The translations under genes and the position numbers were made by a program. DNA of 64,000 nt. Source: Chitinophaga filiformis (GTDB taxonomy: Bacteria > Bacteroidota > Bacteroidia > Chitinophagales > Chitinophagaceae). The stretch spans positions 5,249,001 to 5,313,000 of the forward strand of contig NZ_CP095855.1 of the NCBI RefSeq assembly GCF_023100805.1. Reading direction: 5' to 3'. Positions 25,795 through 34,079 of the stretch are shown piece after piece (the first letter of the stretch is position 1; each line of letters starts with the position of its first letter). Under the pieces are notes generated by a model, which was not told the origin of the DNA, ran no database searches, and saw only the letters and a list, made by a program, of their open reading frames with translations.

Positions 25795-27045
25795 ATGAGA
25801 ATTAATACATTGTTTAATGGCTTCAGGAGCTTGGGCATTGCGCTCGTGATCAGTTTGACAGCCAGCGCACAACAACCCAATCCGCTCGCAGAGAAATTTG
25901 AGGAGTTCAAAATACTCGGCAAAGTGCGGGACCAGGAAAAATTTTATAAAGATCTGATCAAAAACCAACCAATAAATAACACCAACCAAAGGATGTATAA
26001 CGCTTTCCGTGCCGAATTGGCAATAAACTGGCTGGCACAGGAAAACATAGACAAGTATAAAGAATACAGGAAGACGACCACTATTGACAATGGACTGCAA
26101 ATTTTCGAATTAACAAATGTCCTGGAGCCATGGGTGGATGACAAAAAACACCTTGACTGGATCACTGAAATCTCGAACGAATTTATACCTGGTCTCGAAA
26201 GCGGGGCTATTAAGGACGAATTTGAACGCGCACACGAGATATTCCTGGAAATATCTGCCCTGGCAGATAGTTACAATGGGCACACCCAGTCTGCTTTAGA
26301 AAAAATTCAAAAAGCACTATTGGAACCTAAGATGAGAGATCTGAATTATTTCAAAGATTCTAAACCCAATTTTATTAACCGTTACGCAATAATACTGGCA
26401 GCGTCCGGTCAGGACCAGAAAGCGATAGATACACTATCTGCTGCTGTTCGAAATGCAGAATCCAACCCTAAGTTGCTGGCAACGCTTAAATCCATCTATG
26501 AGAAAGTACATCCGGGTGAGTCAGAAAAATATGCCACAGCACTTCAAAAGGAAGCTTATCAGCACTATTATAACGAATTGGAAACCAGCTGGAATGCAAG
26601 CGGGAAACCTGCTCCGGATGTTGTGATTTATACGTTAAATGGTAAAAACTTTAAGGTATCAGACTGCAAGGGAAAGATCCTGGTGATTGATTTCTGGAGT
26701 ACCATCTGCAAACCCTGTATAGCTGCGTTTCCTGCTTTTGAGCGTGTAGCCGCAGAGTATAAGGATCAGCCCTTTCAACTGTACGTAACAGATATTGCAG
26801 AAGATCAGGAATCTGTTCAGGCATATGTAAACCACACCAAGCTTGCATTGGACGTATTACGGGATCCTGATATGACGCTTTTTAAAGCGATAGGAGCAAA
26901 AGGAACGCCTCATAAATTCATCATCGACCCTCAGGGAGTTATTCGTATGGAAGGAATTGGTTATGCAGGTTCTTCAGACCGTGAGTATTATAAATTAAAA
27001 GCGATGGTAGAAATTACAAAAAAGCATGCTGCAATTATTAATTGA
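25795..27045 (+). CDS. Secreted TlpA-family thioredoxin with CxxC (CKPC)
   Basis: A 416-residue exported protein with signal peptide ending LTASAQQ, a helical repeat region (25-270), and a C-terminal thioredoxin-fold domain with FWSTICKPCIAAFPAFE near 302-318 and the cis-Pro segment GTPHKFIIDPQG. The CKPC active site is typical of TlpA/ResA. It follows susD by 67 bp. It resembles the divergent TlpA protein at 17.0-18.3 kb in architecture (helical N-terminus, C-terminal TlpA), so the two may be paralogues. Confidence 0.87.
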   Translation: MRINTLFNGFRSLGIALVISLTASAQQPNPLAEKFEEFKILGKVRDQEKFYKDLIKNQPINNTNQRMYNAFRAELAINWLAQENIDKYKEYRKTTTIDNGLQIFELTNVLEPWVDDKKHLDWITEISNEFIPGLESGAIKDEFERAHEIFLEISALADSYNGHTQSALEKIQKALLEPKMRDLNYFKDSKPNFINRYAIILAASGQDQKAIDTLSAAVRNAESNPKLLATLKSIYEKVHPGESEKYATALQKEAYQHYYNELETSWNASGKPAPDVVIYTLNGKNFKVSDCKGKILVIDFWSTICKPCIAAFPAFERVAAEYKDQPFQLYVTDIAEDQESVQAYVNHTKLALDVLRDPDMTLFKAIGAKGTPHKFIIDPQGVIRMEGIGYAGSSDREYYKLKAMVEITKKHAAIIN

Positions 27046-27063
27046 TATAAATATAAGCTTTAA

Positions 27064-27513
27064 ATGAAAAAATCTGTTATCATCCTTATCATAGCCATTC
27101 TTCTTACATTCAAAGGGTTTGGCCAGATGTCAGATCCGGTCAGGTGGAGTTATGCTGCTAAGAAAACAAGTAAAAATGAAGCTTTAGTATTTGTAACTGC
27201 TACACTGGCTAAAGGCTGGCATTTGTATTCCCTGTATGTTAAGCCTGGTGGACCGCAACCGACTAAATTTAAATTCGAAAAATCAAAGGCCTACGATCTG
27301 GTGGGCAATACCATTGAGCCAGCACCAACTGTCCGGTTGGAACCTGAATTCATGATGGAAGTCGGTTATTTTGAAACTTCAGTAACATTTCAACAAAAGA
27401 TAAAATTAAAGGGGAAAAAGGCAACCGTAAAGGGTGTGGTGAAATTCATGGTCTGCAACGATAACCAGTGTCTCCCTCCTGATGAAGCAAAATTTACCGT
27501 TGAAGTACCTTAA
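27064..27513 (+). CDS. DsbD N-terminal domain-like periplasmic protein
   Basis: A 149-residue secreted protein (signal peptide to about residue 20) corresponding only to the alpha (immunoglobulin-like) domain of the thiol:disulfide interchange protein DsbD: VRWSYAAKKTSKNEALVFVTATLAKGWHLYSLYV, then the pattern EVGYFETSVTF, and the redox pair CNDNQCLPPDEAKF near 129-142. In DsbD this domain passes electrons to periplasmic partners. Its membrane domain is absent here, so it must receive electrons from another DsbD or CcdA. Sits between two TlpA genes, 18 and 36 bp away. Confidence 0.88.
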   Translation: MKKSVIILIIAILLTFKGFGQMSDPVRWSYAAKKTSKNEALVFVTATLAKGWHLYSLYVKPGGPQPTKFKFEKSKAYDLVGNTIEPAPTVRLEPEFMMEVGYFETSVTFQQKIKLKGKKATVKGVVKFMVCNDNQCLPPDEAKFTVEVP

Positions 27514-27549
27514 ATATAGTATTACTACACTAAATTTTCAATAATTTAT

Positions 27550-28692
27550 ATGAAGAAATTAATGATTGCCGCCTGGTTAATGTTTCCGCTCACTGTATTT
27601 TCTCAGGACAATGGCAAATATTTAATCGAGGGTAAATACGGCACTTATAACGCGCCGGTTAAAGCTTACCTCGCATATACTATGAATGGCAGAGAAATGT
27701 TGGATTCTGTAACGCTGAAAAATGGATTTTTTAAATTTACGGGGAAAGCGTCCTCTTCGCCGGTATCCGCAACTTTAACTTTTGTGCCGAAAGGCATTAG
27801 AGCAAATAGTCTTGAACAGTGTACAGTTATTATCGAACCCGGTACTATCAAAGTCGAAGCAAAAGATAGTACAGTTCAAGGTATTCAGATAACCGGGACA
27901 CCCTCGAACAATGATTATACCGACTTTAATAACCTCGTAGACGCGGAATTCGAAAAAATGAGCCCTGAAGACAAACGTTTCATGGAAGGCCGTGAATCTC
28001 CTGCGTCCACACCGGATTATGAAACTAAATTAGCCGCATTTAAAAAAAGGTACAGCAAACTGACGACAAGCGCGTATACAAAATTTATACAGTCCCATTC
28101 CGACGCAAAGCTCAGTTTAGAGCTATTGCCAAAGGTAGCTTACGAACAAGAATATGAGGCAGTAAAACCTCTGTTTGACGGATTAACAGCAAGGGTAAAA
28201 AACAGCCCTGAAGGTAAAAAATTCGCCGAAACCCTCCGGCAGATGAAGGTAACTGCAATTGGACAAAAGGCGCCGGATTTTGAGATGTCTGATACACAAG
28301 GACATCCGGTTAAACTTTCTTCTTTTCGTGGCAAATATGTACTGCTTGACTTTTGGGCATCCTGGTGCGGACCTTGCCGCGCTGAAAATCCTAATCTTAT
28401 TAAGATGTATAATAAATTTAAGGACCAAAACTTCACTATTATAGGAATATCACTTGATAGACAGGAAAGTAAAGCTTTATGGTTAGCTGCAATCAAAAAG
28501 GATGGGGTGTCATGGCTTCAGCTTTCTGACCTTAAATCCTGGGATAATTCGGCCGCTAAATTATACGGCGTTCGTGCAATACCACAGAACTTTCTGATTG
28601 ATCCTGACGGGAATATTATCGGCAAAACCTTATTTGGAAAAGATCTTGAGACGAAACTGACAGAAATACTTACCCAGGCTGCAAATAATTAA
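27550..28692 (+). CDS. DUF4369-TlpA disulfide reductase
   Basis: A 380-residue exported protein: signal peptide MKKLMIAAWLMFPLTVFSQ, DUF4369 beta domain (about 22-125), helical linker, and TlpA domain with APDFEMSDTQGHPVKLSSF, FWASWCGPC near 272-280 and AIPQNFLIDPDG. It is the standard two-domain Bacteroidota TlpA protein, thought to reduce disulfides in the periplasm. Last gene of the SusCD operon, followed by a terminator. Confidence 0.92.
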   Translation: MKKLMIAAWLMFPLTVFSQDNGKYLIEGKYGTYNAPVKAYLAYTMNGREMLDSVTLKNGFFKFTGKASSSPVSATLTFVPKGIRANSLEQCTVIIEPGTIKVEAKDSTVQGIQITGTPSNNDYTDFNNLVDAEFEKMSPEDKRFMEGRESPASTPDYETKLAAFKKRYSKLTTSAYTKFIQSHSDAKLSLELLPKVAYEQEYEAVKPLFDGLTARVKNSPEGKKFAETLRQMKVTAIGQKAPDFEMSDTQGHPVKLSSFRGKYVLLDFWASWCGPCRAENPNLIKMYNKFKDQNFTIIGISLDRQESKALWLAAIKKDGVSWLQLSDLKSWDNSAAKLYGVRAIPQNFLIDPDGNIIGKTLFGKDLETKLTEILTQAANN

Positions 28693-28713
28693 TTGGGTAA
28701 TTAATCAAAGTAT

Positions 28714-28746
28714 AAAAAGCGCCCTGATTAACATCGGGGCGCCTTT
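28714..28746 (+). terminator. Terminator of the SusCD-TlpA operon
   Basis: An imperfect hairpin in which AAAGCGCCC-T-GAT (28716-28728) pairs with ATC-G-GGGCGCCTTT (28733-28746), with TTT at the 3' end. It lies 22 bp after the last stop codon and ends the long operon. Confidence 0.7.
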
Positions 28747-29037
28747 AAACTCTTCTTTGATGCTACAAACAAAAGCATCATGGCTCAATTGCATGCTATC
28801 CTGGATTGGGCTAAACCGGGTGCCGATTCTTTAGACAGGCTTACACAAACCCGCCAGCCGGTATTTATTGTGAATGGAAATGACGATATTGTTGTTCCTA
28901 CCATCAATTCTTATATCATGGCCCGGCATATGCCCAATGCACAACTGAGCCTGTATCCTGATGCTAATCATGGTTCTATTTTTCAATATGCAAACTTATT
29001 CGTCAACCAGGCTACTGAGTTTTTGAAAAGGCTGTAA
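28732..29037 (+). pseudogene. C-terminal fragment of an alpha/beta hydrolase
   Basis: The frame is open from 28732 (first ATG 28780) and encodes the last about 95 residues of an alpha/beta hydrolase: KLFFDATNKSIMAQLHAIL, then RQPVFIVNGNDDIVVPTINSY (acid-loop Asp) and YPDANHGSIFQYANLF with the catalytic His. The oxyanion hole and nucleophile elbow are missing, so it is inactive as encoded. Its 5' end lies inside the terminator of the preceding operon, which suggests a deletion joined the two. Confidence 0.75.
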
Positions 29038-29063
29038 TGAACCATTGCCTGGTCATCAAACAG

Positions 29064-29091
29064 AAAATCCGCTCTCGTAGCGGATTTTTAT
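29064..29091 (+). terminator. Terminator after the hydrolase fragment
   Basis: Stem AAAATCCGCT (29064-29073) with AGCGGATTTT (29079-29088), loop CTCGT, continuing TTATT. A classic intrinsic terminator, retained from the parent hydrolase gene. Confidence 0.85.
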
Positions 29092-29155
29092 TCTTATAAA
29101 TTCTGCGATTTGTGTGACCTACTGTTAGTCAGTTGGATATAGCTTCGAGCGGCGG

Positions 29156-29476
29156 CTATTCTACGTTAGGTGTCCACATTCTGAAATACTTAAATTGTTT
29201 AGAGTATTCCTTTCTTGGGCAAAATACTATACACACTTCTTCATTATTTAACGCACTTTCTGTCAGTATCAGGTTTTTAGTCTCTGTTTTTGAATTTTCG
29301 AACTCGATATCATTTACTTTACACACAACTTTTCTAAATATTGAGTTAATCCAATTTTCCATATCACCATCTTCTTCAAACTTTTTGTAACAAGCTAAAG
29401 AAGCGTGCGCAGCAACTACTGGTACCAAATTATTTGGAACAGTCTCTTTAATTAAGATATACATTTTCATTATCAA
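29156..29476 (-). CDS. Peptidyl-tRNA hydrolase 2-like protein
   Basis: A 106-residue protein with the order of features expected of the Pth2 fold: MYILIKETVPNN first strand, VAAHASLACYKKFEE helix with the conserved AHA, then strands VVCKVNDIEF, LILTESALNNEEVCIVF. In archaeal and eukaryotic Pth2 the helix carries the residues that bind peptidyl-tRNA, but several catalytic residues are not obvious here, so it may be an RNA-binding relative. ATG at 29470 (MKMYILI) is an alternative start. Stands alone on the minus strand. Confidence 0.55.
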   Translation of the reverse strand: MIMKMYILIKETVPNNLVPVVAAHASLACYKKFEEDGDMENWINSIFRKVVCKVNDIEFENSKTETKNLILTESALNNEEVCIVFCPRKEYSKQFKYFRMWTPNVE

Positions 29477-29638
29477 TGAGTTATTAAGTAAGATATTTTC
29501 ATTGGTAGTGATACCCCGCGAAAATCATACAGTGGTAGTATGATGCCCTCTATCAATAGGTAGTACAGTATACATTTTTAGCTACAGGTATAACAGCCAG
29601 GTAAAAAAAACATCTACTCCGTTCTCCATTTCCGGCAA

Positions 29639-30142
29639 CTAATAACTATCGGCCTGGTTCTGTTGCCCCTTTATCAATTCTATTGAATACTCGACAAAGT
29701 TCAAGGGGCTGTCTGGCCCTTTGTCGGTGGCAGTTGCTTCCAAAAGTATCCGACGTTCTTCCAACATTTCCAGGGACTTTTCTCTAACTTCCTCAGAAAT
29801 CCCAGGAGCATATTTTCGTAGAATTTCGCACGCCTGATATCTTGGCTCATACTCCATTTCGCAGACCATCTTTACAAATTCAATAAACCGGTCCTTCACG
29901 TCCAAATCCTCCAATGCATATACCAAAGACCCGTTGTGATGCGACAACTTCTTGTCATTGATTTTTTCAATTATAAAAGGAATCGCCCTATTATATTTAG
30001 CGTCGGAAAAAATGAAAGCTATTTGATTTCTAATGACATGGTTCTCTGTAACAACAAAAAACCGTAGCAGTTCTTCTTTATCCTCTTCGCTAAGATTTTC
30101 AACATTTATCGCTTTTAACGCACGATATAGTTCCGTTTTCAT
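29639..30142 (-). CDS. HEAT-repeat-like helical protein
   Basis: A 167-residue all-helical soluble protein. Repeating units (VIRNQIAFIFSDAKYNRAIPFIIEKI, then GSLVYALEDLDVKDRFIEFVKMV, then PRYQACEILRKYAPGISEEV) have the amphipathic helix-pair spacing of HEAT repeats, similar to the PBS lyase type. Likely a protein interaction module with no enzyme activity of its own. Lies 23 bp downstream of the HxlR gene in the same direction, so probably co-transcribed with it. Confidence 0.65.
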   Translation of the reverse strand: MKTELYRALKAINVENLSEEDKEELLRFFVVTENHVIRNQIAFIFSDAKYNRAIPFIIEKINDKKLSHHNGSLVYALEDLDVKDRFIEFVKMVCEMEYEPRYQACEILRKYAPGISEEVREKSLEMLEERRILLEATATDKGPDSPLNFVEYSIELIKGQQNQADSY

Positions 30143-30165
30143 AGCTTGTTTTGTTTTACCTTGTT

Positions 30166-30567
30166 CTAATGCATGTGAGTTGGCAATCTTCCGCTTCGAT
30201 CCTGGATTACCATCTCCCTGGCTCTCTTTTGCGAAGCCTCATCCAGCATGTTTGTGATTCCCCAATCAAATATCTTATCAATGAGTTCGCGTAATGAAGT
30301 ACCGGAGGCGGTCAAACCATAAATGATTTCCTGGGGCTGTTTACTTTTTCTTATTTCACGGGTGATAAGTCCGTGGTTTTCCAGGTCCCGCAATTGTTCC
30401 GTCAACACCTTTTTACTGATCTTCGGCATTTTCTTCTCCAGCAACCCAAACCGGTTCACCCCGTGCTGGATCAAATAAAGGATAATAGGCTTCCATCTGC
30501 CGCTGATCAATTCAATGGTTTTCCCAACAGGGCAGGAATAGGTATCGTATCCATTTGTATCCATCAT
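30166..30567 (-). CDS. HxlR-family transcriptional regulator
   Basis: A 133-residue HxlR protein: CPVGKTIELISGRWKPIILYLIQ with single sensor-type Cys12, FGLLEKKMPKISKKVLTEQLRDLENHGLITREI, IYGLTASGTSLRELIDKIFDWG, and a C-terminal extension of about 20 residues. Divergent from a small membrane protein gene, with a palindromic GTTAC-N6-GTAAC in the spacer as likely operator. Confidence 0.9.
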   Translation of the reverse strand: MMDTNGYDTYSCPVGKTIELISGRWKPIILYLIQHGVNRFGLLEKKMPKISKKVLTEQLRDLENHGLITREIRKSKQPQEIIYGLTASGTSLRELIDKIFDWGITNMLDEASQKRAREMVIQDRSGRLPTHMH

Positions 30568-30589
30568 ACAAGAAGCTTTACAATTTGAT

Positions 30590-30607
30590 AGTTACTGCCT
30601 GGTAACT
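30590..30607. promoter_or_regulatory. Palindromic HxlR operator candidate
   Basis: AGTTAC-TGCCTG-GTAACT is a perfect 6-bp inverted repeat with a 6-nt centre, 23 bp before the HxlR start codon and 56 bp before the divergent membrane gene. Position and symmetry fit control of both genes by the dimeric regulator. Confidence 0.6.
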
Positions 30608-30662
30608 TATTGATCGTTTTACACCGGCATTCTAACTTCGCTTTTATAAAGATAAATTTATT

Positions 30663-31142
30663 ATGGCTGATATCTCAAATAACGAACAGAAGAAAGTGAC
30701 GCTTTTTAGCATCCTGTTAATGGTTTTGACATCCATTCATCACATTTACGGAGCAATTATTTATAATACGCCGTGGCGCCTGCATGTCCTCTTTTTAAGC
30801 ATTCCTGTAATCATACTCACGCTGATACTGGACCGGCTGCTCTCTCCTGTACACACTAACCGCTGGATATTCAGGCTATATTGGATACTTACATTACTTA
30901 CCTCCATCATCCTCATCGGCGTGTTTGAGGGACTATATAACCATGTGCTGAAGAATATTCTCTTCTTCATAAGCCTTCCGGAGAAGGATATGGAAAAACT
31001 ATATCCGAATGGCATCTATGAAATGCCGGACAATTTGTTTTTCGAACTAACAGGAATACTGCAGGGGGTGCTTGTAGCTGTGTTGATTATCTATTTTTCC
31101 AGGCTGATCCGAAAAGGTCACCAGCACTTATCCGGATGGTGA
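30663..31142 (+). CDS. Four-TM membrane protein, likely HxlR target
   Basis: A 159-residue integral membrane protein, four hydrophobic segments at about 13-30, 43-60, 74-92 and 127-146, no recognised motif. It is divergent from the HxlR regulator with a shared palindrome, so it is the probable regulated gene. Proteins of this size and layout near HxlR genes are often annotated only as hypothetical. Confidence 0.65.
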   Translation: MADISNNEQKKVTLFSILLMVLTSIHHIYGAIIYNTPWRLHVLFLSIPVIILTLILDRLLSPVHTNRWIFRLYWILTLLTSIILIGVFEGLYNHVLKNILFFISLPEKDMEKLYPNGIYEMPDNLFFELTGILQGVLVAVLIIYFSRLIRKGHQHLSGW

Positions 31143-31188
31143 AACATGCTACAGCAGAAGGATCAATGTCAGCGGCCCTGCTATCGGA

Positions 31189-31419
31189 TCAATCGCGATT
31201 CCCCGCTTTCCGGCTTCTGAAAACCTGGCCTTCCCTCCTGGTAAATTTGTAACTAAAGCTTAGTCTGAACCTGGCAGCATTAAAACTGTCGGTTTGGTCT
31301 ATGATGTAATTTTCCACGCTAAGCACTGACCTTACTTTGCGGGAGTTCAAAACGTTGGTTCCGTCCGGGGCTGGCAGGCGACCTCGAACTTCCGATTGGC
31401 CGCCAATATAAAACAGTGG
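31189..31419 (-). pseudogene. C-terminal fragment of an outer-membrane beta-barrel protein
   Basis: On the minus strand an open stretch of 77 codons reads YIGGQSEVRGRL, then TNVLNSRKVRSVLSVENY and AARFRLSFSYKFTRREGQVF and ends at a TGA at 31189-31191. Alternating hydrophobic residues and the xxLSFSYKF closing strand are typical of the last strands of TonB-dependent or other outer-membrane barrels. Upstream, a neighbouring frame (DAIDITLSFPYSQGF) looks related, implying a frameshift near 31420. No 5' part of the gene exists in the window. Confidence 0.6.
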
Positions 31420-31494
31420 TCATGAAAACCCTGGGAATATGGGAATGACAGCGTAATGTCAATGGCATCCTTCATCGTCCATCGCTAATGCGGG

Positions 31495-32319
31495 TCAACC
31501 TACCAGTTTCAATTTCCCAAATATCATTGCGACTATAAAAGATAGCAAACCGATCAGGTACAGTCCTAAAGTAAAACTAAGTACGTAGCTTACATTTTGG
31601 TGAAATGGAAAAAAAGAAAAAACAAATGTGGGAATTTTCCAAAAGGTCAAATACGCACCGAAAGCGATTATTACATAGCCAGGTAGCTTTATCAGCCAAC
31701 TGATACTTTTCTCATCACGTGAAAATATACCCACAAGTTTTGACAGGGAAGTAAGAACAAGAAGGATTGAAATCAATAATGTCAAAGCGACCGATATGAT
31801 ATTCTTATCAATCAGCAAATCATTTGTCCTTGTCACGAGTTCATTAGCTGCACTCAAACCAAACATTGTCCTGACAGCCAGAATAATGTAATTAAGCATT
31901 TCTGTTGTAGCCTGAAAAATACTCGCCGGTCCTTTTAGGGTGCAGAGGCTTAACAGTAAGACAAACAACCAAACCAGGGAAGGTATTAGGCGAAGGACCG
32001 TTTGCTTTGTCCTTGACTTATGCAAAAAAGAAAATGGTAATTCCTTTATAGCAATGCTTCCCAAATCCTCCTTTAACATTCCTAATGGCTTAATATAGGC
32101 CCCTATCGGCAACCAGCCTAATTGATATGTTGTACCATTAATTCTCTTCCTGAGTATAGAAAAGAAAGGATCCAGGAAAATGGCAAACTCCATGATCGTA
32201 ACCTTCCACATTTTGCAAAGCCATACATAAATAAAGTTGCTAAGCGAAATAGCTAAGAAGATCAATGCTCCTAAACAAAAGGCATTATAGCTAAAGTACA
32301 GCATACAATTAAAAGTCAA
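31495..32319 (-). CDS. Site-2-protease-like membrane protein without the HExxH motif
   Basis: A 274-residue membrane protein with about six TM segments. The region FAIFLDPFFSILRKRINGTTYQLGWLPIGAYIKPLGM closely follows the pattern of Bacteroidota RseP/M50 proteases (FFD-x-FSLFK, GTxYGIGWIPLGGYVKIAGM). Counting back from the Asp, the position of the zinc-binding HELGH is occupied by SNFIY, so no metal site can form, and the second motif (LDGG) is also absent. It is therefore probably an inactive paralogue. Lone gene. Confidence 0.6.
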   Translation of the reverse strand: MTFNCMLYFSYNAFCLGALIFLAISLSNFIYVWLCKMWKVTIMEFAIFLDPFFSILRKRINGTTYQLGWLPIGAYIKPLGMLKEDLGSIAIKELPFSFLHKSRTKQTVLRLIPSLVWLFVLLLSLCTLKGPASIFQATTEMLNYIILAVRTMFGLSAANELVTRTNDLLIDKNIISVALTLLISILLVLTSLSKLVGIFSRDEKSISWLIKLPGYVIIAFGAYLTFWKIPTFVFSFFPFHQNVSYVLSFTLGLYLIGLLSFIVAMIFGKLKLVG

Positions 32320-32487
32320 TTTATTGGGAGAAAATATTTACAGCTCCTTATTAAAAGGAGCTACAAATATATAATATTATGCATATAAAAGATTACCTCA
32401 TGCCTGGGCGATAGGCGGTACGGAGTATCGGGGCTGAAAAGGACGCCTTAACCAGAGAAATAGCACTACCCCCTGATCGAAAAGACA

Positions 32488-34077
32488 CTAATAAGGTATA
32501 TTTCCTTTCTTTAATCTAAGTACCACATGCTGAATCTGAGGCAACAATAACAACATCACGATGACACCTACTACTCCAAAAAGCATCAGATCATAATAAT
32601 CTCTTGCCGCACGAGCCATTATTTGCTGCCCCACCAGCTGATTAAAATACGTTCCTGCAACTCCTTTTGCTGTATAGATATCGCTGCCTGCATCTATATA
32701 CTTGTTTTGGATATCCGTCAAAGTAACAGGCAATTGTGGGTTAATTTCCACCAGTGTTTCCCGGACCTTCTCCCTAACTGCAGATTTGAAAAATAATTGA
32801 AGCTCCGTATTAAGAACCAGACTGGCCGTAAAGCCAGTGAACCTGGAAAAAATCCCAATAAGTGATGCATTTACCGCAATCTTTGGCGGTGCTGCAGAAG
32901 TTGTGAACAACACAATTGGAACAAATAAAACGCCTGTTGCAGCGCCATAGATAAACATGGGCAGGATGAAGTCAATTGTTTCTCCCTGTACTGAAATAAA
33001 AAGTATCATATAAGCATAATAGATCGCCATCAAACCAAAACCTGCTATGATAATCCTTACCAGGTTGTATCCCATCAGTACAAAGCGGGAGGTAACAAAC
33101 ATACTCAGAACAGTCCCCGCAATTACCGCGATCCATATTGGAACAGTACTGATTGGATCATTACCTAAAATGACTTCAAGATACCCGTAAGCCAGTCCGG
33201 TACTTCCTTTGAAAATGTAAAATGTAAAAAGCAGCAGCAGGCCGATGACAAAATTCTTTACCTTGAAAATCTGCAGGTTGATCAAGGGTCGTTTGAGCTT
33301 CAATGCCCTTATCACAAATAGCATAAAGATGATCACATTGATAAAGCAGAGAAGAACAATCAACGGATTGTCAAACCAGCCCAACTGGCGTCCATAGATC
33401 AATATGTAGCCTGATATCAAAATAAAAGATACATAAAACAGGTACCCCACCCAATCCACCTGGTAAAGCGGTATCTTTTTTGTAAATCGTGCTTTGCTAT
33501 TCATTGTCAACAACACAATAAATGTCAGGATGATGAGTATTATATTGAGACCATAAAACAGCCAGTTGAAGTCGTAAAAATGAAGCACCACACTGGCATA
33601 GATCGAATACACCTGAACGGAGATCTGTATGCTTCCATAAAGGAGACTATATGCGATCACCCGGGCACGTGTTGACTCCAATCTTGGGAAAGTGAGTTGT
33701 AAGACGATGCCTGACATCAACGCACAGGTAATCCCTTGCACAAACTGGCAGATGACAAATAGCGTCCAAGTTTTGAAATGAAAGCAGATGATGGAACATA
33801 CCGCATTGATGGCTAGTGCCATGATCAGGTATCTCCTTGGAGCAAAATACTTTACAATGCGAAAATCCAGGGCCAGAAAAGCTACGGTTGAGCCATAAAC
33901 AACCACCATGCCATATTGAACATCGGCGGGCTGGACGCCGTAAAAACCCATTGCCGCAACAGGACTGCTGTAAAAGGCGAAACAAAACAGGCAGGTCATG
34001 AGAATCGCAAATATCACGGATCTTGCCATCCATTCGGATACCCATGGTTTGAAAACCGGAATTTTATGTGCTTGCAT
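32488..34077 (-). CDS. MFS efflux transporter, DHA2 (EmrB-like)
   Basis: A 529-residue inner-membrane transporter with about 14 TM segments, the size and layout of the DHA2 drug:proton antiporters that work with an HlyD adaptor and TolC. Signature regions include WVSEWMARSVIFAILMTCLF at the first TM, RLESTRARVIAYSLLYGSIQ in the middle loop and VNASLIGIFSRFTGFTASL near the end. It starts 2 bp after the HlyD gene stop, in an operon TolC-HlyD-MFS controlled by a divergent AraC. Substrate unknown. Confidence 0.9.
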   Translation of the reverse strand: MQAHKIPVFKPWVSEWMARSVIFAILMTCLFCFAFYSSPVAAMGFYGVQPADVQYGMVVVYGSTVAFLALDFRIVKYFAPRRYLIMALAINAVCSIICFHFKTWTLFVICQFVQGITCALMSGIVLQLTFPRLESTRARVIAYSLLYGSIQISVQVYSIYASVVLHFYDFNWLFYGLNIILIILTFIVLLTMNSKARFTKKIPLYQVDWVGYLFYVSFILISGYILIYGRQLGWFDNPLIVLLCFINVIIFMLFVIRALKLKRPLINLQIFKVKNFVIGLLLLFTFYIFKGSTGLAYGYLEVILGNDPISTVPIWIAVIAGTVLSMFVTSRFVLMGYNLVRIIIAGFGLMAIYYAYMILFISVQGETIDFILPMFIYGAATGVLFVPIVLFTTSAAPPKIAVNASLIGIFSRFTGFTASLVLNTELQLFFKSAVREKVRETLVEINPQLPVTLTDIQNKYIDAGSDIYTAKGVAGTYFNQLVGQQIMARAARDYYDLMLFGVVGVIVMLLLLPQIQHVVLRLKKGNIPY

Positions 34078-34079
34078 GA

